The translations under genes and the position numbers were made by a program. DNA of 64,000 nt, from positions 1 to 64,000 of the forward strand of contig CAJAYT010000105.1 of NCBI GenBank assembly GCA_903949285.1. Direction: 5' to 3'. Shown piece by piece: positions 45,366 to 55,606 of this stretch (positions within the stretch are counted from its first letter, which is position 1; each line of letters opens with the position of its first letter). The notes under the pieces were generated by a model. The model searched no databases and was not told where the DNA came from. It saw only the letters and a program-made list of their open reading frames with translations. The DNA is from an uncultured Burkholderiales bacterium. GTDB taxonomy: Bacteria > Pseudomonadota > Gammaproteobacteria > Burkholderiales > Burkholderiaceae_C.

Positions 45366-48300
45366 GTGTTTAAAAAGCTCTCTAACCTCATTATGAATCC
45401 AGTTGAGAGACTGGTGTGGTCAAAAAGATTGGCCAACGCAATTATCGTTGTCGTTGTCGGCGCAAGCTTGCTTGTAACTTTATCAGTAGCGCTGTTGAAT
45501 TGGGTAGTGGTTCCCCGAGTCTCGGATTGGCGCTCAGACATAGAGCGAATAAGTACCGAGTACTTGGGTAGTGATGTTCGAATCGATCAGATTGAGGTAG
45601 ATTCAAGTCGAATAATTCCCTCTTTTCAGATAACAGGTTTAAACATTCAATCAGTTAATGACCGTGCAGAGCAAGAAAATTTATCATTGCCCATCATCAA
45701 ATTAGATTTGTCCTTCAGATCTATTTTGAGTCTCTCATTTGATCAAATAGTTTTGGACAGCCCAGTGTTTTCTGTTATCAAAAACCAGCAAGGGCAAGTC
45801 CGAGTTGCTGGCTTATCCTCAGCCTCAAAGGCGAGCGGCAAGGGTTTGGATTGGTTTTTTTCTCAACCTAATGTTCAAGTCCGTCATGCTTCAGTGTTGT
45901 GGCTTGACGAAGAACTCTCCAAAGAAGCAACTCAGTTTAGTGATTTGGATGTTTATTTCTTAAACGGTTTGAAGTCGCATGATTTTCGACTAGAAGCCAC
46001 ACCACCAAAGGAAATAGGTGAACGCTTTAGCCTTCAAGCCAACTTTAAAGAGTCTTTGCTTTCTACTCATGCGGGTGATTTTAATGAATGGAGTGGCACT
46101 ACTTTAGTTAATTTTCCACATATAGATATCTCTCTTATTGATGATTATTTACCTAAGCATTCGACATGGGAGATACAAGAGGGTTCGGGTTGGTTAAGAA
46201 TTTGGTCACAAGTTCATAACGGAAAAATTGCCCAAATCACCACCGACGTCAACTTTCCGTATCTAAGCGGGTACTTTAGTGCACTTGACATCAAAAATCA
46301 AAAAATTCAGCTAAAAGAACTAAATGGTCGCTTCCAGCTGAGCCTAAAAGATTTGATGAATGAATTCAAAACGCAAGACCTAAGTTTTGTGTCCAATGAC
46401 GGCAATCGTTGGTCGGTCGGGCGAGTTGCACTCTCGTGGACGCCTGTACCCGGTTTAACTAAGGGTGCCCAAAGTGCTTTAAACGGGGGACTCTTGATTC
46501 CTATGCAGTCGCCTGGTTCCGGAATTATTGAGGCGGATGGGGTTTCAATTAAGCCCATCATCAGTCAGTTAATGGCGCTTCCTATTGATTTTGATTTCGT
46601 GCGAAATTTGAGAAATATCGAATTAGCTGGAGACTTAAACAGCTTTAAGATGGCTTGGGACTTTGATGGTCAAAAAGCGAGCGCATATAGCTTGAAGGGT
46701 CAATTGAGGGACTTCACATTTGAGAGATTACAAAATGCAGATGAAAATTTCCTGCGAGGATTACCTGGTTTTCATAATGCAGCGATTCAGTTCGATTTCA
46801 ATTCGAAAGGGGGCAATGCTAATCTTGCAGTTGATAACGGGTCAATAACTCTAGCGAATTGGCTAGAAGAGCCTGTAGTTCCTCTGGTGCATGCAAGCGC
46901 AGATGTTCAATGGACTTCTGATGCAAATTTGTTTAATTTAAAAATAAATAAAACAAACATTGTTACAGCAGATGCAAAGGGTGATTTCGAATTGAATTGG
47001 TCCATCCCCAAAAAAGCGCAGACAAATGGTGCTGGTAACAATTCCATCATTGATTTGATTGTCAATGTACAACAAGGCGATGCAAGTCGAGTTTATAGAT
47101 ACTTGCCTATGAAAATAGACGCTAAAGTACGTCAATATTTACAAAAATCAATCACCAAAGGCTATATTAAAAATAGCACACTAAAAATCAAAGGGCCACT
47201 GAACAAATTTCCCTTTGTAGACCCAAGTGAAGGCGAGTTTCACATCAGCTCACAAATTGCAGATCTGACTTACCAGTATGCACCTACGCAGGGAACGGAC
47301 GCCAAATTAATCAGTTTAAACAAGCCCTGGCCTGAGCTTGCTCATTTGAATGGGGAATTGATCCTGGATAGAAAGAGCTTGTTTATCAAAAAGGGCGCAA
47401 CAAAATTAAGTTCACCACTTGCTCCTGGGCTAGAGTGGTCTGATGTCAGTGCTGAAATTCAAGATCTGTCTAAGCCTACCGTCAATATCAAAGCGCGTGG
47501 CAAGGGTCCATTAGGAGAGGTGATCAAAGTCATCAACAACAGCGCAATTGGGGACCTTTTGGACAATAGTTTAGTAAAGGCAGAATCCAGTGGTCCTTCA
47601 GATTCGGAATATGCTTTGAATTTAAGCCTACCTTTAAATGATTTGGTTCACGCAAAGGTAAACGGCTCCCTCGGATTCTCAAATAACGATTTAACTTTGG
47701 TACCTGGCTTGCCTAATTTGAACCGTGTACGCGGTTCACTAAGCTTTGATGAATCGGGTTTCACTTTGTCTGGCGTGAAGGCTCGAATATTGGGCTCAGA
47801 TGCAAGGGTGGAGGGTGGCTTGAAGTTTACAAGCGATAAATCTGAATCTACAGTGATCAAAATTCAAGGAGCCGTGACTGCAGAAGGTTTACGACAGGCC
47901 AAGGAGATGACGGTTATGGCAAAAGTTGGACGTTACTTGTCTGGCCAAACCAACTACCTAGCCTCCCTAACTTTTAAGCAAGGGCAATTAGACTTTGAAC
48001 TTAACTCGACCTTGCAAGGACTGTCCAGCCAACTTCCAATTCCCTTGGCAAAGAAAGCCGAGACTGTTTTGCCATTAAAAATTAGTACTATTCTCTCGAC
48101 GCAGTCACCCGCGGGAACTAAAGGTAGTGTAAATTTAACGTCACCTTTGCCCTCGCGAGTCCTCAAAACAATCCTCACTTTGGGCCAAATAGGAGTGGCT
48201 AATTTAGTCACAGACTTCACGCCTCCTCCATCCAAGCCCGGTTCCTTGGGCGTAACTTCGGCTAATCAGAGCAGGGGTTGGTTTGGAATTAACACATCCT

Positions 48301-49625
48301 CTAGTATTTCTGCACCCAATAACCTAGATCCCGGTTATGTTGTGAGCCTAGAAGTTCCCAAACTCGATGCAGATGCTTGGGAGCGAGTATTGGCAGATGT
48401 TGGCGCGCCTTCGGATGCTTCAAAGTCAGGGAGAAAAGATGGCGCACCATCAACTGGCGCTTTGATGTCCACTCCTTCGACGCCTACTGTGTTGAGAGTT
48501 AAAACGCCGGAATTACTCTTCTCCGGGCGCTCTATTCATCAAGTCGCAATGGATGCGGTATTTCAAGACCTGCAACCAAGTGGACAGTGGCATGTGAATA
48601 TCAACTCCACAGAAGCGCGAGGCGCAATAGATTACAAACTTGCAAACTCTAGTTCGCCTCCCAAGGTTTTTGCGCGGATGAGTCTATTGGTTATACCCCC
48701 CTCGGCCTTAGATAGCGTTGAATCGTTACTGAACAATAAAGAAACGGTCATGCCTGCTTTGGATATCATCGTGGATGAGCTTGAGTTGAAGGGCAAAAAA
48801 CTGGGGCGCGCCGAAATTGAAGCACTGAATCAACCTTTGGCTGATGGCGGTAAGGAGTGGCGGATTAATAAATTAAATTTAATTGTTCCAGAGGGGAAAT
48901 TTCAAGCCACTGGCGTTTGGTCATTTGTTAAAGACGGTAATAAAAATCAAAATCTTAAGAGAACTGTTCTTGATTTTTATCTTGACATTGACAATGCCGG
49001 ACTCTTACTAGATCGACTCGGCACAAAAGGAGCTGTGTCTGGCGGTAAAGGGCGCTTGAATGGACAAATTTCATGGCTCGGTTCGCCCATTCAGATGGAT
49101 TATCCAAGCTTAGGGGGGCATTTCAATGTCAATGTAGAGAAGGGTTCCTTCCTTAAAACTGAGCCTGGTGCAGGCAGACTCTTAGGGGTTTTAAATCTTC
49201 AAGCATTGCCTCGCAGACTCTTGTTAGATTTCAAAGATATTTTTAGCGATGGATTTGCCTTTGATTTCTTCCGTGGAGACGTGAGCGTAGAAAGCGGTAT
49301 TGCCAAAACAAATAATCTGCAAATGAAAGGGGTTAACGCAGCCATCTTCATGGAGGGGAGAGCTGACATTAGCAACGAAACTCAGAATTTGAAAGTCATC
49401 GTCATACCTGAAATTGATGCTGGTACTGCCTCATTGGTAGTTGCTGCAATTAACCCTGTAATTGGAATTTCAACTTATTTGGCACAGTACTTCTTAAAGA
49501 AACCAATTGCCCAGGCAACCACCAAAGATTTTCTAGTTGAGGGAACTTGGAGCGATCCTAAGGTGACCAAGATAGACGGGAAAGTCGATTTTAAAAACGA
49601 CAATAAATCTAATACCAGACCATGA
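45366..49625 (+). CDS. yhdP: AsmA-like protein YhdP
   Basis: Very large inner-membrane-anchored protein, 1419 aa. One N-terminal helix at about 23-48, then a long periplasmic beta-rich region. FNVNVEKGSFLKTEPGAGRLLGVLNLQALPRRLLLDFKDIF near 1255 and NPVIGISTYLAQYFLKKPIAQATTKDFLVEGTWSDPKV near the C-terminus are the YhdP/AsmA_2 hallmarks. YhdP-family proteins are bridge-like carriers that move phospholipids to the outer membrane. Starts at GTG 45366 or ATG 45393 (MNPVERLVW); neither has a clear RBS. Overlaps the following nitrilase gene by ATGA. Confidence 0.9.
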   Translation: MFKKLSNLIMNPVERLVWSKRLANAIIVVVVGASLLVTLSVALLNWVVVPRVSDWRSDIERISTEYLGSDVRIDQIEVDSSRIIPSFQITGLNIQSVNDRAEQENLSLPIIKLDLSFRSILSLSFDQIVLDSPVFSVIKNQQGQVRVAGLSSASKASGKGLDWFFSQPNVQVRHASVLWLDEELSKEATQFSDLDVYFLNGLKSHDFRLEATPPKEIGERFSLQANFKESLLSTHAGDFNEWSGTTLVNFPHIDISLIDDYLPKHSTWEIQEGSGWLRIWSQVHNGKIAQITTDVNFPYLSGYFSALDIKNQKIQLKELNGRFQLSLKDLMNEFKTQDLSFVSNDGNRWSVGRVALSWTPVPGLTKGAQSALNGGLLIPMQSPGSGIIEADGVSIKPIISQLMALPIDFDFVRNLRNIELAGDLNSFKMAWDFDGQKASAYSLKGQLRDFTFERLQNADENFLRGLPGFHNAAIQFDFNSKGGNANLAVDNGSITLANWLEEPVVPLVHASADVQWTSDANLFNLKINKTNIVTADAKGDFELNWSIPKKAQTNGAGNNSIIDLIVNVQQGDASRVYRYLPMKIDAKVRQYLQKSITKGYIKNSTLKIKGPLNKFPFVDPSEGEFHISSQIADLTYQYAPTQGTDAKLISLNKPWPELAHLNGELILDRKSLFIKKGATKLSSPLAPGLEWSDVSAEIQDLSKPTVNIKARGKGPLGEVIKVINNSAIGDLLDNSLVKAESSGPSDSEYALNLSLPLNDLVHAKVNGSLGFSNNDLTLVPGLPNLNRVRGSLSFDESGFTLSGVKARILGSDARVEGGLKFTSDKSESTVIKIQGAVTAEGLRQAKEMTVMAKVGRYLSGQTNYLASLTFKQGQLDFELNSTLQGLSSQLPIPLAKKAETVLPLKISTILSTQSPAGTKGSVNLTSPLPSRVLKTILTLGQIGVANLVTDFTPPPSKPGSLGVTSANQSRGWFGINTSSSISAPNNLDPGYVVSLEVPKLDADAWERVLADVGAPSDASKSGRKDGAPSTGALMSTPSTPTVLRVKTPELLFSGRSIHQVAMDAVFQDLQPSGQWHVNINSTEARGAIDYKLANSSSPPKVFARMSLLVIPPSALDSVESLLNNKETVMPALDIIVDELELKGKKLGRAEIEALNQPLADGGKEWRINKLNLIVPEGKFQATGVWSFVKDGNKNQNLKRTVLDFYLDIDNAGLLLDRLGTKGAVSGGKGRLNGQISWLGSPIQMDYPSLGGHFNVNVEKGSFLKTEPGAGRLLGVLNLQALPRRLLLDFKDIFSDGFAFDFFRGDVSVESGIAKTNNLQMKGVNAAIFMEGRADISNETQNLKVIVIPEIDAGTASLVVAAINPVIGISTYLAQYFLKKPIAQATTKDFLVEGTWSDPKVTKIDGKVDFKNDNKSNTRP

Positions 49626-50443
49626 AAGTTGCCGCCATTCAAATGGTCTCCGGGCTAAGTTGTGAAGCCAATCTAGAAGCAGCCAGTTTACTTATTCTTC
49701 AAGCCGTAGAGCAAGGTGCGGAGTTGGTGGTGTTGCCTGAATATTTTTGCATCCTAGGCGCGGTCGATACAGATAAATTGGCTGTAAAAGAAGATCTTGG
49801 AAGCGGACCCATTCAGTCGATGCTTGCCCAGGCAGCTGCAAAGCACAGGATATGGATCGTAGGCGGCACGTTACCTTTGAGTGTTCCAGATGACAACGAT
49901 AAAGTGTATAACTCAACTTTGGTTTATAACCCTCAGGGTGAATTGGTTGCTCGGTACGACAAGATACATTTATTTAAGTTTAAAAAAGGTAAAGAGCAAT
50001 ACGACGAGTCCAAGACTTTGGTGGCGGGAAATAAACCTGCCTGTTTTGATTTGATCAGTCATTCAGGGCAATCTTGGCGTGTTGGGCTCAGTATTTGTTA
50101 TGACCTGCGGTTTCCTGAGCTTTATCGGTCGTTGGTTGACATGGGCGTTGACGTGATTTTGGTACCAAGTGCTTTCACACATACAACAGGTGCTGCTCAC
50201 TGGGAAATACTATTGAGAGCACGTGCTATTGAAAATCAAGTCTGGCTTGTTGCTGCCGCCCAGGGCGGGGAGCATGAAAATTTGAGAAAAACCTGGGGGC
50301 AATCGATGATTGTCAATCCCTGGGGACAGGTCATGTCTGAGCTTGCCACAGGTTCTGGGTGCGCAGTATTTGATATCGATAAAGTCGAGCTAGACAGGGT
50401 AAGACTCGAATTACCCGCGCTAGAACATCGAAAACTTGATTGA
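49622..50443 (+). CDS. Carbon-nitrogen hydrolase (nitrilase superfamily, NIT-like)
   Basis: 273 aa. Complete Glu-Lys-Cys triad: Glu40 in VVLPEYFC, Lys in YDKIHLFKF near 118, and Cys in GLSICYDLRFPELYR near 158. Close to Nit1/YafV-type amidases that repair deaminated glutathione or act as omega-amidase. That specific reaction is by family analogy. Coupled to yhdP by a 4-bp overlap, as in many betaproteobacteria (glnE | yhdP-nitrilase). Confidence 0.92.
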   Translation: MKVAAIQMVSGLSCEANLEAASLLILQAVEQGAELVVLPEYFCILGAVDTDKLAVKEDLGSGPIQSMLAQAAAKHRIWIVGGTLPLSVPDDNDKVYNSTLVYNPQGELVARYDKIHLFKFKKGKEQYDESKTLVAGNKPACFDLISHSGQSWRVGLSICYDLRFPELYRSLVDMGVDVILVPSAFTHTTGAAHWEILLRARAIENQVWLVAAAQGGEHENLRKTWGQSMIVNPWGQVMSELATGSGCAVFDIDKVELDRVRLELPALEHRKLD

Positions 50444-50444
50444 C

Positions 50445-50588
50445 TTAATTTTTAGATTCGACAGCATCTGATTTATCCTCAAGAGCAGGTTCAATCCTAT
50501 CTTTAGGACGTCCAGTAAACATAGTCCACCAAACAATGAGGACTAAAATCAAACCAGCGCCAAGGGCTTCTAAGAAAATCAAATACAT
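50445..50588 (-). CDS. 47-aa single-span membrane protein
   Basis: ATG 50588 to TAA 50445. MYLIFLEALGAGLILVLIVWW forms one helix (residues 2-23) followed by TGRP and an acidic/basic tail ending in ESKN. It fills the gap between nitrilase and mltA on the opposite strand, with its stop 1 bp from the nitrilase stop. A clear transmembrane pattern followed by a charged tail over the entire frame makes chance unlikely. I do not recognise the family. A close RBS is weak (AGGT). Confidence 0.55.
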   Translation of the reverse strand: MYLIFLEALGAGLILVLIVWWTMFTGRPKDRIEPALEDKSDAVESKN

Positions 50589-50616
50589 GAATGACCTGTT
50601 GGGTTGAAATGATTAG

Positions 50617-51822
50617 ATGGACATAAAACAAAAATCTATTGTAGGTGTCTTATCACTGTTTGGTGCGGTGATGATTTTGGCCGGATGCTCCTCGCCGCCG
50701 CCCGCTTCACCCCCCCCATTGACTGCTAAACCGAGTGCACAGTCTTTAAAGCCATCAAACGCCCCAGTGCCTGCACTGGCCCCTAATAGCTTAACTCCGA
50801 ATCAAGCTCGGCCAATACCTACCAATGTGGATAAAGCAAAGCCAGTTTGGATCGCCGCATCTTGGAATGATTTACCGGGGTGGAGTAGCGAATCGATGTC
50901 AGATGTGTGGGCTGCACTTTTGCATGGATGCGAGAGACCCACTACTGTCTTCATGCGCTTATGCACCCAACTAAGACCCTTAAGCATTGCGGACGAGGCG
51001 GAGCAAAGGCTTTTTCTGATGACCAATTTACAGCCTTACAAAATCCTTAACGCCGCTGGAGACTCATCAGGGCTTTTAACAGGATATTTTGAGCCTGTGT
51101 TTAATGCCTCGCGTATTAAAAAAGTTGGATTCGAAATCCCGCTCTACGCGCCTACAGCAGAAATTTTGAACGTTAAAGCCAGTCATTCAAAATGGTTCAG
51201 CCGCCAAGAAATTGAGACCTCCGCCATCGTCCAAGACGCCTTAAAGGGCCAGGAGATTGCTTGGATGTCAGACCCTCTTGATGTATTAATTCTGCAGATA
51301 CAGGGATCTGGACGTTTAAATATCACGGAAATTGACGGATCTCAAAGATGGGTAAAAGTAGTCTACGCTGCCTCCAATGAACAGCCCTACCAAAGCATCG
51401 GCCGGTATTTGTTAGATCACGCAGAAATTACTGACGCTTCATGGCCTGGCATAAAGGCTTGGACACTCAAGAATCCTGATCGACTGAAATCGTTGCTGTG
51501 GGTGAACCCAAGGTATGTATTTTTCAAGGAGGAACCACTGGAAAACATGGACCTTGGTCCTAAGGGTGCGCAGGGACTTGCGCTGACACCGGGTAGATCC
51601 GTAGCCGTTGATCCCCAGTATATTCCTTATGGCACCGCGCTTTGGTTGGTCTCAGATGGGCCGACCCTTCAACTGCGTAAGTGGGTTATGGCGCAAGATA
51701 CGGGAAATGCGATTAGCGGGCCCCTAAGAGCTGACTTCTTTGTGGGAACTGGAGTGCAGGCCGGGGAGGTCGCAGGGCGTCTTCGTCAGTCCTTGAGTTT
51801 GTGGGCCATTGTGCCCAGGTAA
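50617..51822 (+). CDS. mltA: Membrane-bound lytic murein transglycosylase A
   Basis: Outer-membrane lipoprotein that cleaves peptidoglycan to 1,6-anhydro products. 401 aa. Lipobox ILAGC with Cys24, then a Pro/Ala/Ser linker to about 70. MltA domain: LTGYFEPVF near 151, YAPTAEILN near 173, and ILQIQGSGRLN near 226 with GQQ-type conserved core. The C-terminal 3D domain holds VMAQDTGNAISGPLRADFFVGTG near 360 with the catalytic Asp. Start ATG 50617. Confidence 0.93.
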   Translation: MDIKQKSIVGVLSLFGAVMILAGCSSPPPASPPPLTAKPSAQSLKPSNAPVPALAPNSLTPNQARPIPTNVDKAKPVWIAASWNDLPGWSSESMSDVWAALLHGCERPTTVFMRLCTQLRPLSIADEAEQRLFLMTNLQPYKILNAAGDSSGLLTGYFEPVFNASRIKKVGFEIPLYAPTAEILNVKASHSKWFSRQEIETSAIVQDALKGQEIAWMSDPLDVLILQIQGSGRLNITEIDGSQRWVKVVYAASNEQPYQSIGRYLLDHAEITDASWPGIKAWTLKNPDRLKSLLWVNPRYVFFKEEPLENMDLGPKGAQGLALTPGRSVAVDPQYIPYGTALWLVSDGPTLQLRKWVMAQDTGNAISGPLRADFFVGTGVQAGEVAGRLRQSLSLWAIVPR

Positions 51823-51982
51823 AAGCCGAATGCCTTACCGAGCGGGGATTTTCTAATCCGAATCGAGTTGAAGCAACACTTTGTTCTGGGCGAATAGGTA
51901 GTTCTATGCAATGCAGCCTGAGCCTTAAGCTCGTACACTTTGTGAAACTTACAAATTCTCAAACACTGCAGGAATTTTCCCA

Positions 51983-54900
51983 ATGAATGCTCCATTACCC
52001 GCTCATTTGTTAAACGCCTTGGAAACGGCTTCCTTGGATGATAAGTACGTCCTCGAAGCGGGTAGTGCGTTCATGAGCGGTGTTCAAGCGCTAGTGAGGC
52101 TACCCATGCTACAACGGCAAAGGGATGCGCGCCAAGGAAAGAACACAGCCGGGTTTATTAGTGGTTATAGGGGCTCCCCACTTGGCGGATATGACCAGGC
52201 CCTTTGGAGGGCTAAAAACTTTCTAGCCAAAGAAAACATCATCTTTCAACCCGGTGTGAATGAGGAGCTTGCTGCAACAGCAATATGGGGAACTCAGCAA
52301 CTTGGATTTGCGCCAGAAGGGGCGCAAAACTATGACGGTGTTTTTGGAATTTGGTACGGAAAAGGCCCTGGAGTGGATCGGTGCTCGGATGTATTTAAGC
52401 ATGCGAATATGGCTGGAACAACCCCTTGGGGCGGAGTGATTGCAGTAGCAGGGGATGACCACATAGCAAAGAGTAGTACCGCAGCACACCAAAGCGATCA
52501 TATTTTTATGGCGTGCGCGACACCTATTTTCTTTCCCTCCAGTGTCCAAGATATATTGGACCTAGGTGTTCATGCTTTCGCTATGAGTCGGTTCTCGGGA
52601 CTTTGGTCTGGCATGAAGACGATTCAAGAAATTGTAGAGTCAAGTGCAACAGTATTCATTGATCCCAACAGGGTCCAGACGATTCGCCCCGAATTTGAGA
52701 TGCCCAGTGGAGGGTTACACATACGTTGGCCTGATGATGCGCTCTCGCAAGAGGAGCGGCTTTTCAACTATAAATGGGCCGCAGCCTTGGCCTATATTCG
52801 GGCCAATAAATTAAATTACAACGTGATTGAGAGCAGTCAAGATAGGTTTGGCATTATCGCCAGCGGTAAAGCCTACAACGACACACGCGAGGCGCTCTTA
52901 AATTTGGGGTTGGATGACCACACTTGTCAAAAAGCAGGTATCCGTTTGCACAAAGTTAATGTCAGTTGGCCCCTTGAGCCACAGACAGTAGATAACTTTG
53001 CAAGAGGGCTTCAAGAAATATTGGTGATTGAGGAAAAACGCCCTGTCATCGAGCTGCAAATTAAAGATGAGTTGTACAACTGGTCCGATAGCCAAAGGCC
53101 TCGCGTGCTAGGCAAATTTGATCTGAGTAAACTAGATCATGACTCACAAGGGCAGTGGGGTGCTAAAAACGTAAGAGATGCAACGTTGTTGCGAGCAGCG
53201 GCTGATTTGAACCCATCGATGGTGGCTCGCGCTATAGCGTCTCGGCTTAAAAACTTTGGAGTAGATCAAGATATTCAGGCCCGCATCGACCAACATTTAA
53301 GGGTGTTGGATTTTAAAGAGCAGGGTATGAAGGAGTTAAGCTTAACAACAGATCGACAGCCCTGGTTTTGTTCAGGCTGTCCGCACAATACCAGCACTGT
53401 TGTCCCTGAGGGTTCTCGCGCGATGGCAGGCATTGGCTGTCACTTCATGACGCTGTGGATGGACCGAAGTACTACAGGTTTTACGCAAATGGGTGGGGAG
53501 GGTACGCCTTGGATAGGGCAGCAACCCTTTGTAAAAGAAAAGCATATTTTTGCAAATTTAGGCGACGGAACTTACTTTCACAGCGGCATTTTGGCCATTC
53601 GACAAAGTGTTGCCTCTGGGGTGAACATTACCTACAAAATACTTTATAACGACGCTGTGGCCATGACCGGTGGGCAACCTGTTGGAGAAAGTGCTGAGGG
53701 ACACTCCGTGATTCAGATTGCTCAAAGCATGAAAGCAGAAGGGGCTAAGAAAATCATCATCGTCACCGATCTCCCCAACAAGTACGACTCGGTTACTGAC
53801 TTGCCAGTGGATATACAGGTCAAGCACAGAGACGAATTAGATTCAGTTCAACGTGAATTCAGAGAGATAAAAGGGACAACGGTCATAATTTATGACCAAA
53901 CATGTGCAACTGAAAAACGTAGACGTAGAAAACGTGGTGCGATGGAAGATCCCGCAGTGCGGGCACTCATCAATGAAGAGGTTTGCGAGGGATGTGGGGA
54001 TTGCGGTGTGAAAAGCAACTGCATCAGCATAGAGCCGCTTGAGACACAGTGGGGTCGAAAACGCACGATCAATCAAAGCGCTTGCAATAAAGATTTAAGC
54101 TGCGTCAAAGGCTTTTGTCCTAGTTTTGTGACGGTAGAGGGGGGCACTTTCAAATCGGCAACTGTGACTGGTTCTACAGCTCCGACTAAAAACCAAGATC
54201 GGCTTGGTGCTCAATCCATACCCGATCCTGCACTACCTGATTTGGGAGCGTTCAATGCAGGCTACGGGATTGTGGTGGCTGGCATTGGTGGCACAGGGGT
54301 CATCACCATAGGGCAGGTGCTGGGTTTTGCTGCCCATCTAGAGGGGCTTGGAATAGTTACCCAAGACTCGGCTGGGTTGGCTCAAAAAGGTGGGGCAACT
54401 TGGAGTCACATCCTAATCGCGAACCATCAAAATTTGATTCGAACCACCAGAGTTTCAACGGCGAGTGCAGATCTAATTTTGGCTTGTGACCCGATTGTTG
54501 GCTCCAGTAAAGAAACAATTTTAAAGATCGCAACCGATAGAACAAGGGTTGCTCTGAATGCTCACAGTTCGCCTACAGCTGAGTTTGTAAAAAATGGGTC
54601 TTGGCAAAACCCGGTCGATAAATGCCGAGAGGATTTACTTGTAGCCATTGGGAAAGAGAAGAATAATTTAAGGTATTTGCAGGCACACGATCTAGCCATG
54701 AAAGAGCTGGGGGACAATCTTTATGTAAACTTTATTTTGTTGGGATTTGCTTGGCAAAATGGATGGATACCGTTAAGAAAGGAATCTTTGAGTAAAGCAA
54801 TTGAGCTTAACGGGGTATCCATTGAGAAAAATAAACGAGCGTTTGAGCTTGGACGGCGCGCAGCGTTTGAGCAGTCTCATACCCGCACGCTGGGGTCCTC

Positions 54901-55573
54901 GCATGTGGGCGAAATGAGTGAGAAACAAATACTTTTTGTCAAGCGCGAGACTTACTCCGATGCGTTATCAAGCCGAGTGAGCGAGTTGGCTGAATATCAA
55001 AACAATTCCTACGCCCGGGAGTACGAAAATTTTGTTGAATCCGTGAAAGAGCGCACCAATGAGAAATTCGCACTTATCGTCGCTAAAAACTTATATAAGC
55101 TGATGTCTTATAAGGATGAATATGAGGTTGCAAGGTTGCACAGCAAGTCAATCTTCAATGAGCGCATTAAGAATATGTTCGAGGGCGATTACAAGGTTTA
55201 CTATCACTTAGCTCCGCCCATATTTGCCAAGAAAAATCAAAAAGGAGAGCTCATTAAGCAAAAGATGGGTCCTTGGACAATTCTGATATTCAAGGCCTTA
55301 TATCGGCTTAAGTTCTTGCGCGGCACTTTCCTTGATATTTTTGGAGGCACTGAGGAGAGAAAATCTGAGCGCAAATTAATTTCTGAATACAAATCCTATA
55401 TTGGCGAAATTGTCCATGGCTGGAGCGCTGATAAAGAAACGCTTGCGATTCAAGTTGCAAATATACCCGAGTCCATAAAAGGGTACGGACACGTAAAAGA
55501 GAAAAAAATGCTCGAAGCTCGAAAGGATTGGCTCAGGTTAATGGCCAAGTGGAAAATAGTTGAGAACGTCTGA
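51983..55573 (+). CDS. Fused indolepyruvate ferredoxin oxidoreductase
   Basis: 1196-aa single-chain 2-oxoacid:ferredoxin oxidoreductase of the IorA/IorB/DUF6537 type. N-terminal pyrimidine-binding part with GYRGSPLGGYDQALWR near 59. TPP part with CSGCPHNTSTVVPEG near 470 and GDGTYFHSGI near 529. EEVCEGCGDCGVKSNC near 664 is a 4Fe-4S site with further Cys in KDLSCVKGFCPSF. The gamma part has GIVVAGIGGTGVITIGQVLG near 760. The C-terminal DUF6537 region follows (about 930-1196). It would decarboxylate aryl- or branched-chain 2-oxo acids and pass electrons to ferredoxin. No ferredoxin or transporter gene is adjacent. Monocistronic. Confidence 0.9.
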   Translation: MNAPLPAHLLNALETASLDDKYVLEAGSAFMSGVQALVRLPMLQRQRDARQGKNTAGFISGYRGSPLGGYDQALWRAKNFLAKENIIFQPGVNEELAATAIWGTQQLGFAPEGAQNYDGVFGIWYGKGPGVDRCSDVFKHANMAGTTPWGGVIAVAGDDHIAKSSTAAHQSDHIFMACATPIFFPSSVQDILDLGVHAFAMSRFSGLWSGMKTIQEIVESSATVFIDPNRVQTIRPEFEMPSGGLHIRWPDDALSQEERLFNYKWAAALAYIRANKLNYNVIESSQDRFGIIASGKAYNDTREALLNLGLDDHTCQKAGIRLHKVNVSWPLEPQTVDNFARGLQEILVIEEKRPVIELQIKDELYNWSDSQRPRVLGKFDLSKLDHDSQGQWGAKNVRDATLLRAAADLNPSMVARAIASRLKNFGVDQDIQARIDQHLRVLDFKEQGMKELSLTTDRQPWFCSGCPHNTSTVVPEGSRAMAGIGCHFMTLWMDRSTTGFTQMGGEGTPWIGQQPFVKEKHIFANLGDGTYFHSGILAIRQSVASGVNITYKILYNDAVAMTGGQPVGESAEGHSVIQIAQSMKAEGAKKIIIVTDLPNKYDSVTDLPVDIQVKHRDELDSVQREFREIKGTTVIIYDQTCATEKRRRRKRGAMEDPAVRALINEEVCEGCGDCGVKSNCISIEPLETQWGRKRTINQSACNKDLSCVKGFCPSFVTVEGGTFKSATVTGSTAPTKNQDRLGAQSIPDPALPDLGAFNAGYGIVVAGIGGTGVITIGQVLGFAAHLEGLGIVTQDSAGLAQKGGATWSHILIANHQNLIRTTRVSTASADLILACDPIVGSSKETILKIATDRTRVALNAHSSPTAEFVKNGSWQNPVDKCREDLLVAIGKEKNNLRYLQAHDLAMKELGDNLYVNFILLGFAWQNGWIPLRKESLSKAIELNGVSIEKNKRAFELGRRAAFEQSHTRTLGSSHVGEMSEKQILFVKRETYSDALSSRVSELAEYQNNSYAREYENFVESVKERTNEKFALIVAKNLYKLMSYKDEYEVARLHSKSIFNERIKNMFEGDYKVYYHLAPPIFAKKNQKGELIKQKMGPWTILIFKALYRLKFLRGTFLDIFGGTEERKSERKLISEYKSYIGEIVHGWSADKETLAIQVANIPESIKGYGHVKEKKMLEARKDWLRLMAKWKIVENV

Positions 55574-55606
55574 GCTCGTTTGAGAGCATCTCAACAATGT
55601 CCCGCT

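Noticed and set aside
55580-55594. TTGAGA-GCA-TCTCAA hairpin between the IOR gene and lipA
   Set aside because: 6-bp A/T-containing stem without a T-tract; not enough for a terminator call.
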